DNA from: Malachius bipustulatus
Taxonomy: Eukaryota > Arthropoda > Insecta > Coleoptera > Melyridae
Direction: 5' to 3'
DNA: 64,000 nt
Assembly (NCBI GenBank): GCA_910589415.1
Contig: OU342634.1
Location: 25,851,144 to 25,915,143, forward strand
Below the pieces are notes generated by a model that had not been told where the DNA came from, ran no database searches, and saw nothing but the letters and a program-made list of their open reading frames with translations. The number at the start of each line of letters is the position of its first letter. Position 1 is the stretch's first letter. A program made the translations under genes and the position numbers. Of this stretch, positions 1 through 11,760 are shown piece after piece.

Positions 1-571
1 TCTAACTAGTTTAAAAAACGCATTACCTACTTCGGAATAATTAGCGGACCGATGAATTAAAAAACAAACTTTTGAAATTGCTATGAATGTCTTTAGGAAA
101 AAAGTTATAAACTCCTAATTTGCCTCCAATTGATTTTTTTTATTTTAAACAATAAAAAATAATTTTTTCGAATTACAATTTGAAATAAATCAATAAATTT
201 CAATACAATCTTACTAAAATTGATACTTTAGAGATTTTATTAGGGGTCGCTGAACAAGAATACAATGTTGGAAAATTAAAATTTCAAAGTGGCGGATCCA
301 TTGCGACCGTTTTTTTTTACAATTTTTGTTTTAAAATTACTAATTTAATGCGGCTATACTAATAATAATACAAAAAACTCAATTTTTCTATATCTCGACA
401 TAAATTCTCCCTGCCCTCATACCTACTTTTCGTTAAATGTATACCAGGTATAACAGTCCAGGTGAGCTCTGTACTTGTCGAGTAGGTATTCTCATATGCT
501 CGATCTCTCTCTAACATTCATAAAAATTTTTTCGATTCATGAATATAAACTACACCAAAATATGGTTTGTC
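1..571. other. AT-rich intergenic, no feature seen
   Basis: AT-rich sequence with poly-A/T runs and stop codons in all frames. I see no gene, RNA or clear repeat boundary before the inverted-repeat element that begins at 572. Confidence 0.5.
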
Positions 572-855
572 CAGTGAGTGTTGTCCGGTGAGATGCTATA
601 CACTGATCCTGGACTACAAACGATTTGATTTAATGCGATTTAACTCCTAATAATTATAATTACAAATTAAATTATTACAATTATTGTACGAGTCGAATCA
701 ATTATTGTATTATAATAATAATTATATTAATCAATAATTAATATTATAATTATAATATAAATCAATTATTATTGTAATTGTACGAATTAAATCTTATAAA
801 ATCAAATCGTTTACAGTCAGGATCAGTGTGGCATCTCACCGGACAACACTCACTG
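572..855. mobile_element. 284 bp MITE with 25 bp perfect terminal inverted repeats
   Basis: The left end reads CAGTGAGTGTTGTCCGGTGA and continues to 596. Its exact reverse complement lies at 831-855. Similarity continues inward on both sides through a GATCCTGGAC / GTCAGGATC stretch and a CGATTTGATTT / AAATCAAATCG stretch, leaving an AT-only core. There is no coding capacity, so this is a non-autonomous inverted-repeat element. I could not find a convincing target-site duplication in the immediate flanks. A damaged partial copy of the right end lies near 24530-24587. Confidence 0.85.
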
Positions 856-1850
856 ACATTCATAATCTCAGAGCATGAAAATATATTTTAGAAATGCATT
901 TTCCGTAGATTTACCTACTGAAAAAACGTTATTTTTTTTCAACAACAAATTTTTGTTTCACAAAACGTATTTTTCAAGAATCTTTTATAAAAATATATTC
1001 GTTAGGCAGAGCAAAAAATATTTTCTTAAATTGATTAAAGTTTATTTAACAATGACTTTTACGTAATTTTCTCACCAAAAGAAATTTTATTTTTGTTTAA
1101 AAAAATTATTGTTTCAATTTTTCTGAAAAAAATAAATACACCGCCATCTTAAAGTTAGGATTTCAAATTTCAAAAACTGCATCTCCAAAGTTTCACTATC
1201 ACGTTTTTAACTAAAGTTATTGGTTTTTGAAACATGATCAACAAAATCAAATTTGTCACTTATTTTCATAAGTTTTAAGTATTTTTCTAAAGAAACTTTT
1301 AGGATTTTTTTATCTTTCACTTTTTCAAATATCATTTCAAGAGTGAGCTATGAATATTTCAGAAGTTTATTGTAAGAAATAAAAAAATGGAAAGTAAGAA
1401 AAAAATCAATTGATTTTCTTGGTCTTCAAAATTTACAAAATTTAGTGCAGCGTACTGGATGGTCGCGCGTCTCTTTAGCATTGCCCTGTTTCCGATTTTC
1501 TGGTGTTGGTGTTAGTCAAAAATTCTGCAGTTTACAGTTAGAAAAAAAACCTTATACCTACATACATTTTTGATATAAAATTGCCTATCCCTGTTTTTCC
1601 TGAAAGATGTTTTTTTGAGACATTCCACGAACAATTGCAATATTCAACTTTTAATTTCTTAAATAAAAAGTTAAGATGCGGCTACGGTTGGTAACTTTTC
1701 ATATGTTGTTTCCAACATCCTTACAAATGTTCAGTAAAAGTTACCTTTTCCGTCAATTTTTCTGAGGTAGAAATCCTACCTACTTCACTAAACTGATTGA
1801 TATATCGTTGAATCTGAAAATGTGCGTAAAAATTTCTCAATTTTTTGAGT
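856..1850. other. AT-rich intergenic, no feature seen
   Basis: Long A/T runs and no open frame with protein-like composition. The 63-codon frame at 875-1066 is Phe/Lys-rich, as expected of translated AT-rich DNA. Confidence 0.5.
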
Positions 1851-1907
1851 TGCTAATAATGGAAAATGTTGTTTTCATGAGTACTCTCACACTCCGAACG
1901 GAAATTA

Positions 1908-2810
1908 TGTTTTCCTACGACCACTATACAAAACACTACTTTGCGCATCGTTTTTTGTGCGCAAACTAGCAGATTTCTCACGTATCCAAAACTGTGCGAC
2001 AAAGTGACATAAGGCATAGCCAAAAACCGTTTCCGTACTGTTTTAATGTATGTAAACAATAGTGATGGGCGGTAACTGAGAACTCAACTGTTACTTATTG
2101 TTAATGGAATAACTATTCATTTAAAGCTTCAAGGTAATAAAATAAACACAAATGGGATAACATAGAACCCGACAAGACTATAAAATAGACTCATTATTCT
2201 CTTGTGGCAGTAATTATTAAAATTTACGAGTTGATCGCTAATAACAGCCAAATCAAATTCACGAACGTGATCGTGAAAATAACTCGCACACCTCTACTAA
2301 CTTCAATCTACGACGCGCAGCGCTTGCGTTATTGTGTAGAAGTTGCATATCAATGATATATAACCTCTCTTAAATCATTGTTATTATCTACCACGTCTCT
2401 CCGCTCACGTCACTTATTTTTAGTTTATACGGAGTCTAATAATAAATAATAATAATATTGTCGGTAGAATTCAATGATTTTACAGTATATAATAGTAATA
2501 ATAAAAAGTCATTGGTAGAATTAAAAATAATATGTACCTACCTTCCTACCTAGGTAGGTAGTCTGAAAAAATAAACTTTAGTTAGGTACCTATCATTATA
2601 ATGGATTGTAATTTCTCTGAATGTGAAACAGAAAATACACCACCTGAAGTCAGAAAACAAGCAGGTTTGTGTTCTTTGAATTTGCTACCTGTAGTTTCGA
2701 GAGAAAAATACGAATCTGCTTATAAACATTTCATAAATTGGAGAAAAGGTCATAAAAGCAGAGCATTGTCAGAAAAAATAATTTATGTGTTAAATTTGTT
2801 AAATAATTAA
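1908..2810. repeat. Direct duplication, copy 1 (Crypton-like block)
   Basis: The stretch from the word TTCCTACGACCACTATAC (about 1911) to the small open frame at 2601-2810 is repeated at 2968-3690 with high identity and small indels. Shared landmarks in order are GTGCGCAAACTAGCAGATTT, GTGATGGGCGGTAACTGAGA, CCCGACAAGACTATAAAAT, a cluster of AATAATAAT, and an ATGGATTGT start. The two copies are about 1.06 kb apart in the same orientation, so this is a tandem-type duplication rather than two arms of a foldback. Confidence 0.85.
2601..2810 (+). pseudogene. N-terminal fragment resembling a Crypton-type tyrosine recombinase
   Basis: A 69-codon frame starts MDCNFSECETENTPPEVRK. Around residues 38-66 it reads EKYESAYKHFINWRKGHKSR followed by ALSEKIIYVLN. 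From family knowledge, this resembles the N-terminal SAM-like core-binding domain of Crypton/phage-integrase-type recombinases abundant in insects, with the pattern YE-x-AY-x-x-F-x-x-W followed by SE-N/K-hydrophobic. The frame ends soon after, and the catalytic R-H-R-Y region is absent, so this is a broken 5' fragment. The second copy begins at 3609 and stops after about 32 codons. I am moderately sure of the family; a host gene fragment is the alternative. Confidence 0.45.
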
Positions 2811-2825
2811 TCTGTTAAATTCTGG

Positions 2826-2979
2826 TCGTAGGAAAAGTACTGTGTGAAGCACGTGCGGAAAAGAAATTTCACACTCGTGTGAATTGTGACACTCGACTTC
2901 GTCTCGTGTCACAATTGTTTCACACTCGTGAGAAATTTTCTCTTTTCCGCACTTGTTTCACAATATACTATTTCCTACG
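2826..2979. repeat. ~150 bp palindrome between the duplicated blocks
   Basis: The left arm begins CGTAGGAAAAGTACTGTG and continues through GTGCGGAAAAG and TTTCACACTCG. The right arm reads back through CACACTCGTGAGAAATTT and CTTTTCCGCAC to TTTCCTACG. The loop is only about 8 nt at 2896-2903. The right arm merges directly into copy 2 of the duplicated block, so the palindrome may be the terminal structure of that repeated unit. Confidence 0.8.
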
Positions 2980-3690
2980 ACCACTATACAAAACACTACT
3001 TTGCGCATCGTTTTTTATTGTGCGCAAACTAGCAGATTTCTCACGTATCCAAAACTGTGCGATAAAGTGACATAACGCATAGCCAAAAATCGTTTCCGTA
3101 CAGTTTTAATGTAAACAATAGTGATGGGCGGTAACTGAGAACTCACTGTTACTTTACTTATTGTTAATGGAATAACTATTCATTTAAAGCTTCAAGGTAA
3201 TAAAATAAACACAAATGGGATAAGATAGAACCCGACAAGACTATAAAATATAATATACTTACTCTTGTGGCGTAATTATTAAAATTTACGAGTTGATCGC
3301 TAATAACAGCATTGGTATAGCGTTCAAATCAAATTCACGAACGTGAAAACTCGCACACCTCTAACTTCAATCCACGACTGCGCCTGCGTTGTGTGGAAGT
3401 TGCATATCTACCACGTCTCCACGCTCCACGTGACTTTATTTTTAGTTTAGATACAGAGTCTAATAATAAATAATAATAATATTGTCGGTAGAATTCAATG
3501 ATTTAACAGTATATAATAGTAATATTAAAAAGTCATTGGTAGAATTGAAAATAATATCTACCTACCTAGGTAGTCTGAAAAAATAAACTTTAGTTACCTA
3601 TCATTATAATGGATTGTGATTCCTCTGAATCTGAAGCAGAAAATACACCACCTGCTGAAGTCAGAAAACAAGCAGGTTTGTGTTCTTTGA
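2968..3690. repeat. Direct duplication, copy 2 (Crypton-like block)
   Basis: Second copy of the block at 1908-2700. The encoded fragment starts at 3609 (MDCDSSESEAENTPPAEVRK) and diverges into a TAG stop after LCSLNLL. It carries two extra codons (PPAE versus PPE) and lacks the rest of the recombinase-like frame. After the stop, a 57-codon open stretch without recognisable similarity runs to 3903. Confidence 0.8.
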
Positions 3691-4160
3691 ATTTGCTATT
3701 TTTATAGAATTGAGATTTACTGTTCCACCAATAGTATGAAGCTGCTTATCCTACAGAGGACATGCAGAGTGTACTCCCATTGATGGGTCACAGTTGTATA
3801 CTTACTTGGTCTGAAGAAAAGTCTTCCAATCAAGGCTTGTGTAAGTATATGGAATGTTGTAGGTATTGGGGATCAGTCTCAGATGCGGAAAGTTTAGACT
3901 GTTAGTGTATTTTTTAACAAAAAATACACTATTATTAGTTGTATACGGACAGGAACAGGGTTGATTTGCCTATAGGTATAACAGCAGCTACCACTCATCA
4001 TTTAAGAAACAATAATTATAGATTATGATTTAAGAAGATATTTCCTGACCTTTAGTCGTGAATATTTGGTACAAGCAGGATTGTGTTTGAAGTGTGTCAT
4101 AAAATGTTTTATTAACGAAAATTCTAGACTGAGGATCTAGAATATTTCTACCATCTCGGA
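3691..4160. other. Unassigned sequence with a small AT hairpin
   Basis: Mostly unassigned. At about 3903-3931 there is a short perfect hairpin, AGTGTATTTTTT / AAAAAATACACT. The same hairpin occurs at 13719-13745, 26127-26156 and 26557-26582. Confidence 0.5.
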
Positions 4161-5430
4161 TCGCATAGATATATAGGATGTCCAGTTTAGTGGCAGTATT
4201 TGCGGATCCTGGAAACTGTTAGAAATTAGAGTCGGTTAAATTATAAATAGAAACGGTCGGTTAAATTAGAGAAAAGTTGCCCAATTGGATGCTTGATTAG
4301 AATCTGGAACAAAATTTTGGGCAACTTTAGTTGTTGCTGAAATATCCTCAAAAAAATTAAAAATCGCAATTTCTTATTTTAACCATTTATCTTCTTTATT
4401 GTCGAAAATTATTGAATTATTTTTTTGTAGGCTCACATAAAGTCATTAAAAGCTATCAATCTGTCGATTCCAAAGTTTTCCAAGCGTTGTACCAGAAATT
4501 CCCAAAATTTTCATAGCCAAGTTTTGTTTTTCTTATGGCCGCCATAATATTTTATGCATGTCGTTCATTGGCTTAAAAAATGATAGAAACCAAAAATTCA
4601 TAACATTAAAACTAATAATGTTCAAAAATGTTATTCCGCTTTTTTCGAAAAAAAAACTTTATACCGTATGTGATAGAAAAAAAACATAAGGCAAGTAAAA
4701 TGACGTCATATTGAGCTTAATGAAGTTGACACCCCTGTAAAGTGTGAATTTTTGTAAAATTTTGACAGCATTCGTTTATCCACGATTTTCCAAACATAAT
4801 TTTCGTTTGTCCACCCTTAAAAAAAGTTATGACGAAGTTTAAAAAATTGACATCATCATTCCCGTGAATATAAATTTCATTAATTGTCAAATGGCATTCG
4901 TTTGTCCACGGTTTATTGTCGACAATTGTCCAACAAAAATTTTCGTTTGTCAAAAAAACTCAAAAAAAAAGTTACGTTAAAATTTTAAAAATTGATATTT
5001 CTTTTTGAGTGTGGACAAACGAAAATTTTGGTTGAACAAACGCGGACATACGGTGCATGGACAAACGAGAATTCCGTTCGAATTAAAAAAAAATTGCACT
5101 TATAGGGGTGCCAACTTCACTGAGCTTTCATATTGACGTAATTGAAGGAAAAATGTTGTTTTTTTTTCGAAAAAAGAAGAAAAAAAAGTTGATTTTTTTT
5201 AATGTTATTGATTTTTGGCTTCGATGATTTTTTTATACGGAGAGACATATACAATATACAAAAAATATGGTCATATATACGAAAAAACATTAGGTATATG
5301 TCGGCCATTAGAAAAACACAAGTTGGATATGAAAACTTTGGAATCTAGTCGGCTTTTGCTTTTTGTAATGTCGAATGGGATATAGCTTTTAACGATGACT
5401 TATGTCAAGCTACAAAAAATAATTTAATAA
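4160..5430. mobile_element. Composite foldback element with a nested inverted repeat
   Basis: The outer arms match: GTTGCTGAAATATCCTCAAA, GATTCCAAAGTTTTCC and GTTTTTCTTATGGCCG on the left, with GCCATTAGAAAAACAC and AACTTTGGAATCTAGTCGGC on the right. An inner inverted repeat runs from about 4713 (AATGAAGTTGACACCCCTGT) to about 5128 (GGGGTGCCAACTTCACTGAG). Its interior has reiterated words of the type TTCGTTTGTCCAC in both orientations. The outer arms are related to the element at 8008-8933. No coding sequence is present. Confidence 0.65.
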
Positions 5431-5750
5431 TATTCTATAATAAAGTATAGTAATTATTATTAGATACCTACAACAAATTTTTTCAGACGAAACCAGTGGC
5501 ATAGTCATGCGGGAGTTCTTTTCTTGTTTATTTTAAGCACTCAAATTTCCATGCCACTGGATAAATTTAATGTTTCAAGACTTATTTTGAAATTTATTTG
5601 AAAAAAAACATATCTCAAAAACTAAGCCTTCTAGAGATCTTTTTCTGGTAATAATATAAAATTTCAAAATAATAAAAAGAAAATTTAAATAATTTAAATA
5701 ATTTAGAAAAAAAAAGATTTCCTCCAGCGGCGTAGATATTTGAGGACTCT
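5431..5750. other. AT-rich spacer, nothing recognised
   Basis: Low-complexity AT-rich sequence with no supported gene. Confidence 0.4.
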
Positions 5751-6010
5751 AACTAAAGAGAAAAATCAATTTTTTTCAATATCTTCTAAACTATTGAAGA
5801 TACCTTTCTCAACTTCGGTGTGAGTCAATATTAATAGGGTTCCCCCTAGTAGCGCAGTTATTGGAGCTCTTTTTCACTTTTTCTTTGAAAAAGAGCTCCA
5901 ATAACTGCGCTACTAGGGGGAACCCTATTAATATTGACTCACACCAAGTTGAGAAAGATATCTTCAATAGTTTAGAAGATATTGAAAAAAATTGATTTTT
6001 CTGTTTAGTT
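5751..6010. repeat. Near-perfect 260 bp palindrome
   Basis: The arms at 5751-5875 and 5887-6010 are nearly perfect reverse complements, with only a few mismatches (for example ACTTCGGTG against CACCAAGTT), and enclose an 11 nt loop. The loop-proximal words are GGAGCTCTTTTTC and GAAAAAGAGCTCC. Transcription across it would give a long hairpin RNA. There is no open frame and no terminal word shared with the CAGGGTG elements. Confidence 0.9.
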
Positions 6011-8007
6011 TAAGACTTTGTATCTCGAAAATTAAACGTTTTAGAATAAAATTAAAAAAAAAATATTTTTACGTGTTCTACCGTTTTGTTAAATTAGGTT
6101 GAGAAGAGAGTTAAGTGAAATCTGACGTTATTAAAGTGTTACTGATGTGTGCGCAATGTATAAAACATATACAAACACGTTCTCTTTACTTAGTTTAATT
6201 TAATCTACTGGCACATTTTTTTATCTAATAATCTACTTCATTATTGTAATATGTATCTTCAATATCATCAATCATTAGTTTTATCATCGAATGAATATGA
6301 ATATATATCTAGAAAATACATTATTACTGGTAGAGACTGGTACCTACTGCGCCGCCTGCAGGATGATTTAGCGGAAAGAAAACAATTTTTTTGATAAATA
6401 ATTTTATTTTATATAATAAATTATTATTATCTATTGCAATATTGTACACTTTTTATATATTGTATATTGTATATGACTATGACTGACGGATTGCTTCTAT
6501 CTATCTACATGAATTTCTACTTATAATTTAGGTACTTACAGTAATTTTTATATACACACAATTTATACAAGAATTATTTACATCTACCTACACATTTCTA
6601 AATTAAACATAGGAACTTAAAAAATCAAGCAGGATGTGTCAATAATACATCCATTTTACAAACAGAGAATACTATTGCATACTATGAACGACATTCAGTT
6701 ACTTTCACATCGAATACAGCAGGTAACAATATTTTTTTGAACATACAATGTGAACGATACCTGAGCATACATTTTTTTCTACATTCTACAGCTTGTACAA
6801 AGTACAGTAGCTACAAAGCTGATGAGTAGTAACGGCGGATCAACTCGATAAAAATTATTCAATTAAGTTTTTTTTTGTCATTTTTGCTAATTTTGTTTGA
6901 TCATTGCTTACCAATTTTTTTAAACACACATGTGCTGTAATAATGAATATTACGCACGTTTTTCAGTTGCACAATTTAACAATTTTTAAAAGAGTATAAG
7001 AAAAAAATTATTGAACTTTAGGTATCTATAGAATACAAATAATCGTTGCAGAGAAAATAACACTACCCAAATTAACATAAGAAACACTCACCTTTAAAAA
7101 AATAGAATTGGAGATCATTAATTTATAAAAAATACTGGATTCATTCGTGTCTAGAGACTAAAATGAAAAAGAAACTTTAAATCTTTGATAAAACTGATAG
7201 AATCAAGGGAAGTTTGATGAAATGAATCAGCCACCTCTCCATCGCAATTAACTCTTTTGAAACCTCTTCTATTTTAGCAAAATTACCACCCAATCAGTTA
7301 CGAATATTCCGTCCATGATGAACTGGACAGCTGTCTAACCGACAAGCATTTGGAGGTAATTAAGCAGCCTGAAGTGCGCTGCTAAATGAAGACGTTACCT
7401 AATTGTTTTTTCTGCTATAGGATTTTTAGTCCTCTTCAGTCCTGGATGCTACTTAAATATTTTATGGCAAAAAGAAAAAGAAAAAAAAAAAGAAAATTTA
7501 AAAAATGTTTGGGTTGCTGCAGCAGGACGAGGCCCCGCCACATTTTTATGTAGAGAGAAATTCTAAGCGAAAGTTTTCCTGAAAGGTGGATTGGATAGAA
7601 AGCGGTGGGTTTGTGCAGTGGGTTCAGATGTCGTCTGATTTCAACATAAAAGTTTTCTTCGTTTAGAGTTACTACCTCGCAGGTCTCTTGCATCAGATAT
7701 TGAAGTGCTATATGAAGGTATTAAATTGTTATTAGCATGTAGTCAATAAAGCACAACTTTGATAGCATTTTTTCCAAAACGGCTGATTTTATCATGATGC
7801 AAGAAAACGACATTTTTTATTATTTCTTTAATAATCTCAAATTCGGGCAATTAAAATAAAATAAAATATAGGTAGTTAACTAAAAGTCACCTTATGGCAT
7901 TAATTTTTCCATCAACTCATATCTACTCATAATTTCTGGACACCCTGTGTGATATTACAGTACCTATAATATATTTCAGTTATTAAATAATAAATAAGCA
8001 CTCGGTA
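6011..8007. other. AT-rich intergenic, no supported gene
   Basis: No inverted repeat or gene is evident. An 85-codon minus frame at 7436-7693 has a more protein-like first 60 residues but ends in a Phe/Leu run, and I do not recognise it. A lone CACCCTGT word lies near 7945. Confidence 0.4.
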
Positions 8008-8933
8008 TACAGGGTGGTTAACAATTATTTGATGCTCACATTTAGGGTTTCGGAAACGGTAAGCGATATACGAGATCCTAAATGAGATAAACTAGAGGAA
8101 AGTTGCACAATTTGATGCTTATTAAGAATCTGAAATAAAATTTCAGATACCTTCAGGAGTTGCTGAAATATCCTCAAAAAAAAATAAAAAATAGAAATTT
8201 TTTATTTTTACCATAATATGTTTTTTATTATAGAAAAATAAATGTTTTTTACAGGTTGACATTCAAAAAATTTTCAAAACCGACTAGATCATAGAGTTTC
8301 AATAGTCAACTTTTGTTATTCTTATGATGGCTGCCGTATTGGTTTTCACTTCATTCGGTTTAAGAAAATCAACTAAATCAAAAATTTGTTATATTAAAAG
8401 AAATCACAATTTTCTACTTCTTTAAAAAAAAATAAATAAAAAGATTTTTTCTCGTCCAATAATGTCTGTACCTATTCCTATTACGTAATATAGCTTGTCT
8501 TTGGTTTGTTCGTTTGTTGACATTTGGTGAAGAAAATATTTTTTTAAAAGAAGCCTTTTGAATGAAATACCCTGACATAAAAATAACAATATTTTATTTA
8601 TTATTTCGGTCATAAGAAAAACGAAAATTGTCTATATGAAAACCATGGGATCTAGTTGGCTTTAAAATTTTTTTAAATATGAAATGATGACTTAGGAAAA
8701 GAAATCAATTCATTTTCAATAGGTAATAGAAAGATTATCCTAAAATAAGGAATCTCATTTTTTTGTTTTTTTTTTTCAGAATGTTTCAGCAACACTAGAA
8801 GTTTTCCTCAATTTTATTTCAGATTCCTAATAAGCATCAAATTTTTAAAGTTTTTTCTAATTTAATCTACCTCGTATCTTTTACCGTTTTCGAAATCACA
8901 ATGGTGAGCGTCGAATTGTTAACCACCCTGTAT
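8008..8933. mobile_element. Foldback element F1, termini TACAGGGTGGTTAACAA
   Basis: The left terminus TACAGGGTGGTTAACAATT is at 8008. The right terminus AATTGTTAACCACCCTGTA is at 8915-8933. The arms share further words: CAAATTGATGCTTATTA-type, CTGAAATTTTATTTCAGATT, and TTGCTGAAATATCCTCAAAA on the left with the degraded counterpart AGAATGTTTCAGCAACA on the right. A TA dinucleotide borders the terminal CAGGGTGG on both sides, which fits TA-target elements. No transposase frame remains. Confidence 0.8.
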
Positions 8934-8956
8934 GCACTGTGTCCAAGATAAAAATA

Positions 8957-9787
8957 TACAGCATGGGGATCTCTCAAACCGTAGGAAATACAGGGTCAGT
9001 TAAATGAGGAAAAATTGAACAACTAGAAGGACAATGCAATGGTGAAAAGAGAATTCAAAAATTATTTTTAATTTTCGAATTGTTTTGGTAACCAAAATTT
9101 TCAATTTTTTTTTCTGATTTATTTATTTAAAAACTGTAACCACGTTTTCATTGCATTTACTGACCAGCTTTAATTTTGCGATATCAGTTTTTTCATCTGA
9201 CGATTCATATTTTCAGGGCCGGAAATTGAGTCGTTTAATTTCACCTCAATACGGATCTGTGCACTCACTTATTAAACTTCTTGGACTTGTGGGAGAGTGA
9301 AACAGATCCGTATTAAGGGGAAATTAAACTGATGATGTCAATAGCTAGTCCGAAACACGTTTGAACCACTAATCCGTATATTCATCAAACTTCAAAATAT
9401 AACTCTGGGGTTATATTTTGAATTTCCTGATAGCTGATTGGTCTAATGCTCAAAGCCTATGAGCGCTACGAATTCTAAACCAATGACATGTTCCAAAATA
9501 TAACCCCAGGGGTTATATTTATTGATGAATACGGGCCTATGTGTCGCAAATTATTAAATTGATATCTAATAAGAAATCTAGGTTATTTAAAAAATCTAAG
9601 TTCAGTCCGGTCCTGCAAATTTGAACCGTCAGATAAACAAACTGACAAGACAAAAATAAAACTGGTCTGCAATGAAAATATGGTTTCAGTTTTTAAATGA
9701 ATAAATAAACCAAAAAACTAAAATTGAAAATTTTGGTTTTTCCAAAACAATTTGAAAATCAAAAATAATTTTTGAAATCTCTTTCTG
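8957..9787. mobile_element. Triple-nested inverted repeats
   Basis: The outer arms lie at about 9035-9207 and 9611-9787 (AATTGTTTTGGTAACCAAAA against its diverged complement around 9721-9755, and ATCTGACGATTC against AACCGTCAGAT). Inside are two further inverted repeats. The first is GTTTAATTTCACCTCAATAC at 9213 with GTATTAAGGGGAAATTAAAC ending near 9330. The second is ATTCATCAAACTTCAAAATA near 9379 with its complement ending near 9534. The second pair includes AACCCCAGGGGTT-like words. Confidence 0.7.
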
Positions 9788-9874
9788 CCATTGACTCCCT
9801 TTTCTATTAATTCTTCCATGATTTTGAGGGAAAAACAACGACGTCTTCCGATCGACATACATGACAGAAAGCAT

Positions 9875-10176
9875 GACACCGTTTCGTCTTTATTAGGACT
9901 CGTAAGTTTGTCATATCGTCAGACACCACCAGAAATGCGTTGGTCGAAGAAAACAACTATGAAGTCAACTTACTTTCAAGGATTAAGATATCAATTGTTT
10001 CCTTCGACTGTCATAGCAACCTTCCAAGGTTGGATTAGATTAGATTTAGATTGCCCGTGAGTGGGCCATCGTGACATCTCCACTACACCGAAAGTCTATT
10101 GTGGCTCATCCTGTCAAAGTTATGTCAAAGTTAATATAGCAAACTGAGGAGCCTATTAATAAAGACGAAACGGTGC
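9875..10176. mobile_element. Short inverted-repeat element
   Basis: CACCGTTTCGTCTTTATTAG near 9879 is matched by CTATTAATAAAGACGAAACG near 10152. The ~270 bp interior is not AT-skewed but has no convincing gene. The 89-codon frame at 9791-10060 starts outside the element and crosses its arm. Confidence 0.6.
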
Positions 10177-10499
10177 GTTTTTTATACTCAGATTCGATCG
10201 GAGGAAATCATTTTTTTTTCTATAGTGATTATTGCTTCCCTGGAATAATTATTATTACCTTCGTGGGGTCATTTAAAAATTTTATTTTTGAGGTGTGACA
10301 CAAGCAACAAAATAAAAAATCGGACATCTCACAAGACAGTTTTTTCCAATCCTACCAATCCTACGATTTGTATACCTAAATGTAGGTAGGTGCCTATATC
10401 TTATTTGATAGATTTTTAATGGCGAATCAAAAAGGCGCCTGGCACCCGGTTTGTTGGAACCATGCAGATCTCTCGATATTGTCTTGCTCTTTATCCTGT

Positions 10500-10950
10500 A
10501 TACCAGTGTGTCTAAGGTAAGTTGGAGTCATATGGAAAACTTTTTTATTATCCATTCAAAAAAAAGCGACTCGCCACAAAAATTTGTGCTTGGTCTGAAA
10601 CCTAAAATGAAATAGTCAGACATAAAATTATTGCAGTCGTATACGAGGTTTGTCCATAAACACAAATGTTCTCAAAGAGTAAAGTACCTTAATTTTTGAC
10701 AATATAAGAAAATGTTACTTAAAAAAGGTGATAGCAAAAAAAAAATAGTTGAATGTTATTTGAAGTGCATGCTGATCAACTTTTTTAAGTGACAATTTTT
10801 GATATTGTCATTAATAAAGGTACTTTACTCTTTAGGAAGATTCGTGTTTTTGGACAAACCTTGCACAACTTTTTATCGAGAAAAACTTTTTTCCCTAAAA
10901 TGGATAATAAGAAAGTTTTCCATTTGACTCCAACTTAGTAGACACGCTGT
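10500..10950. mobile_element. Foldback element with ~180 bp arms
   Basis: The left arm contains AAGTTGGAGTCATATGGAAA, TTTTTTATTATCCATT, GTTTGTCCATAAACAC and GAGTAAAGTACCTTAAT. The right arm has ATTAATAAAGGTACTTTACTC, GTTTTTGGACAAACCTTG, GGATAATAAGAAAG and TCCATTTGACTCCAACTTA. The termini differ from the CAGGGTG type, so this appears to be a separate family. Confidence 0.75.
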
Positions 10951-11750
10951 AGGTACATCGGTACATATATTAATTTCATCTTTCCTGTGAGATTTAAATT
11001 TTTGTAGGCTGAATAGTCGAGCACTTAGTAACAATGTAATTAAATTAAAAAATTATTATCGAGTTGATCCATATTTTAAAAGAGATGTCTCGTGTATAAT
11101 GTTTAAATTATTACGTATAAGTATAACGATATTTTTTTAAATGCAGAATAAAAGCGTCAGTGGTCGAATCAAGCTGTAATCGTTTCTTACGCCATGCCCT
11201 TTATAATAGGCACCGGATGATTAAAAAAATTAATTTCATTCAGTTATTTTTTTAGGAAAAAATTGTTTAAAAAAATTAAAAATGCAAGCCAAAACTCATA
11301 GAGGAAGCTTATAGAAACAAACCGTGTTTCTTCGTAGACGATGATGGTATAAATAAGATTTACCTGTTTTATATCTCGAAGAATATGTCAGTTAATTTAA
11401 AATTTGATCAAAATTTACTTTTTTTATTTTTTTTTTTTTCAAAATATTAAGTAGGTAATAGCAGAACAGTTTCACAGCATTTTGAAATTGATAATGCTCT
11501 TAGTTTTCCGACACTCTTGTATCTAATATGTCACCAGGTGGTAGTGGCAACAGCGTTTTGGGAAACGGCATAGAAATATTGTTGTTAGAACAGATCGCGG
11601 ACCACTGAAACTGCACATTTTTATAGTGAACCACGAGTAACAAAGTAATCATACTGTAGATCGTGAATAATCTTAATCATTTTATTCGGAATGTACATTA
11701 ATATAGTTTTGATTAACATCAAAACTCCTTTTTAAAGTGATCCATACTAA
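10951..11750. other. Intergenic, nothing recognised
   Basis: AT-rich, with no supported gene or repeat boundary. It lies downstream of vnd and may include the end of its 3' untranslated region. Confidence 0.4.
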
Positions 11751-11760
11751 TTTATTTATT
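11751..11760 (-). other. Possible vnd polyadenylation signal
   Basis: On the minus strand this reads AATAAATAAA, about 270 nt beyond the vnd stop codon. It is the first good AATAAA downstream of the gene, but such words are common in AT-rich DNA. Confidence 0.3.

Noticed and set aside
7436..7693. 85-codon minus frame (MQETCEVVTLNEENF...)
   Set aside because: No recognised domain, and the C-terminus is a Phe/Leu run from poly-A/T. I could not support it as a gene.
9791..10060. 89-codon plus frame
   Set aside because: Crosses the arm of an inverted-repeat element, with no recognisable similarity.
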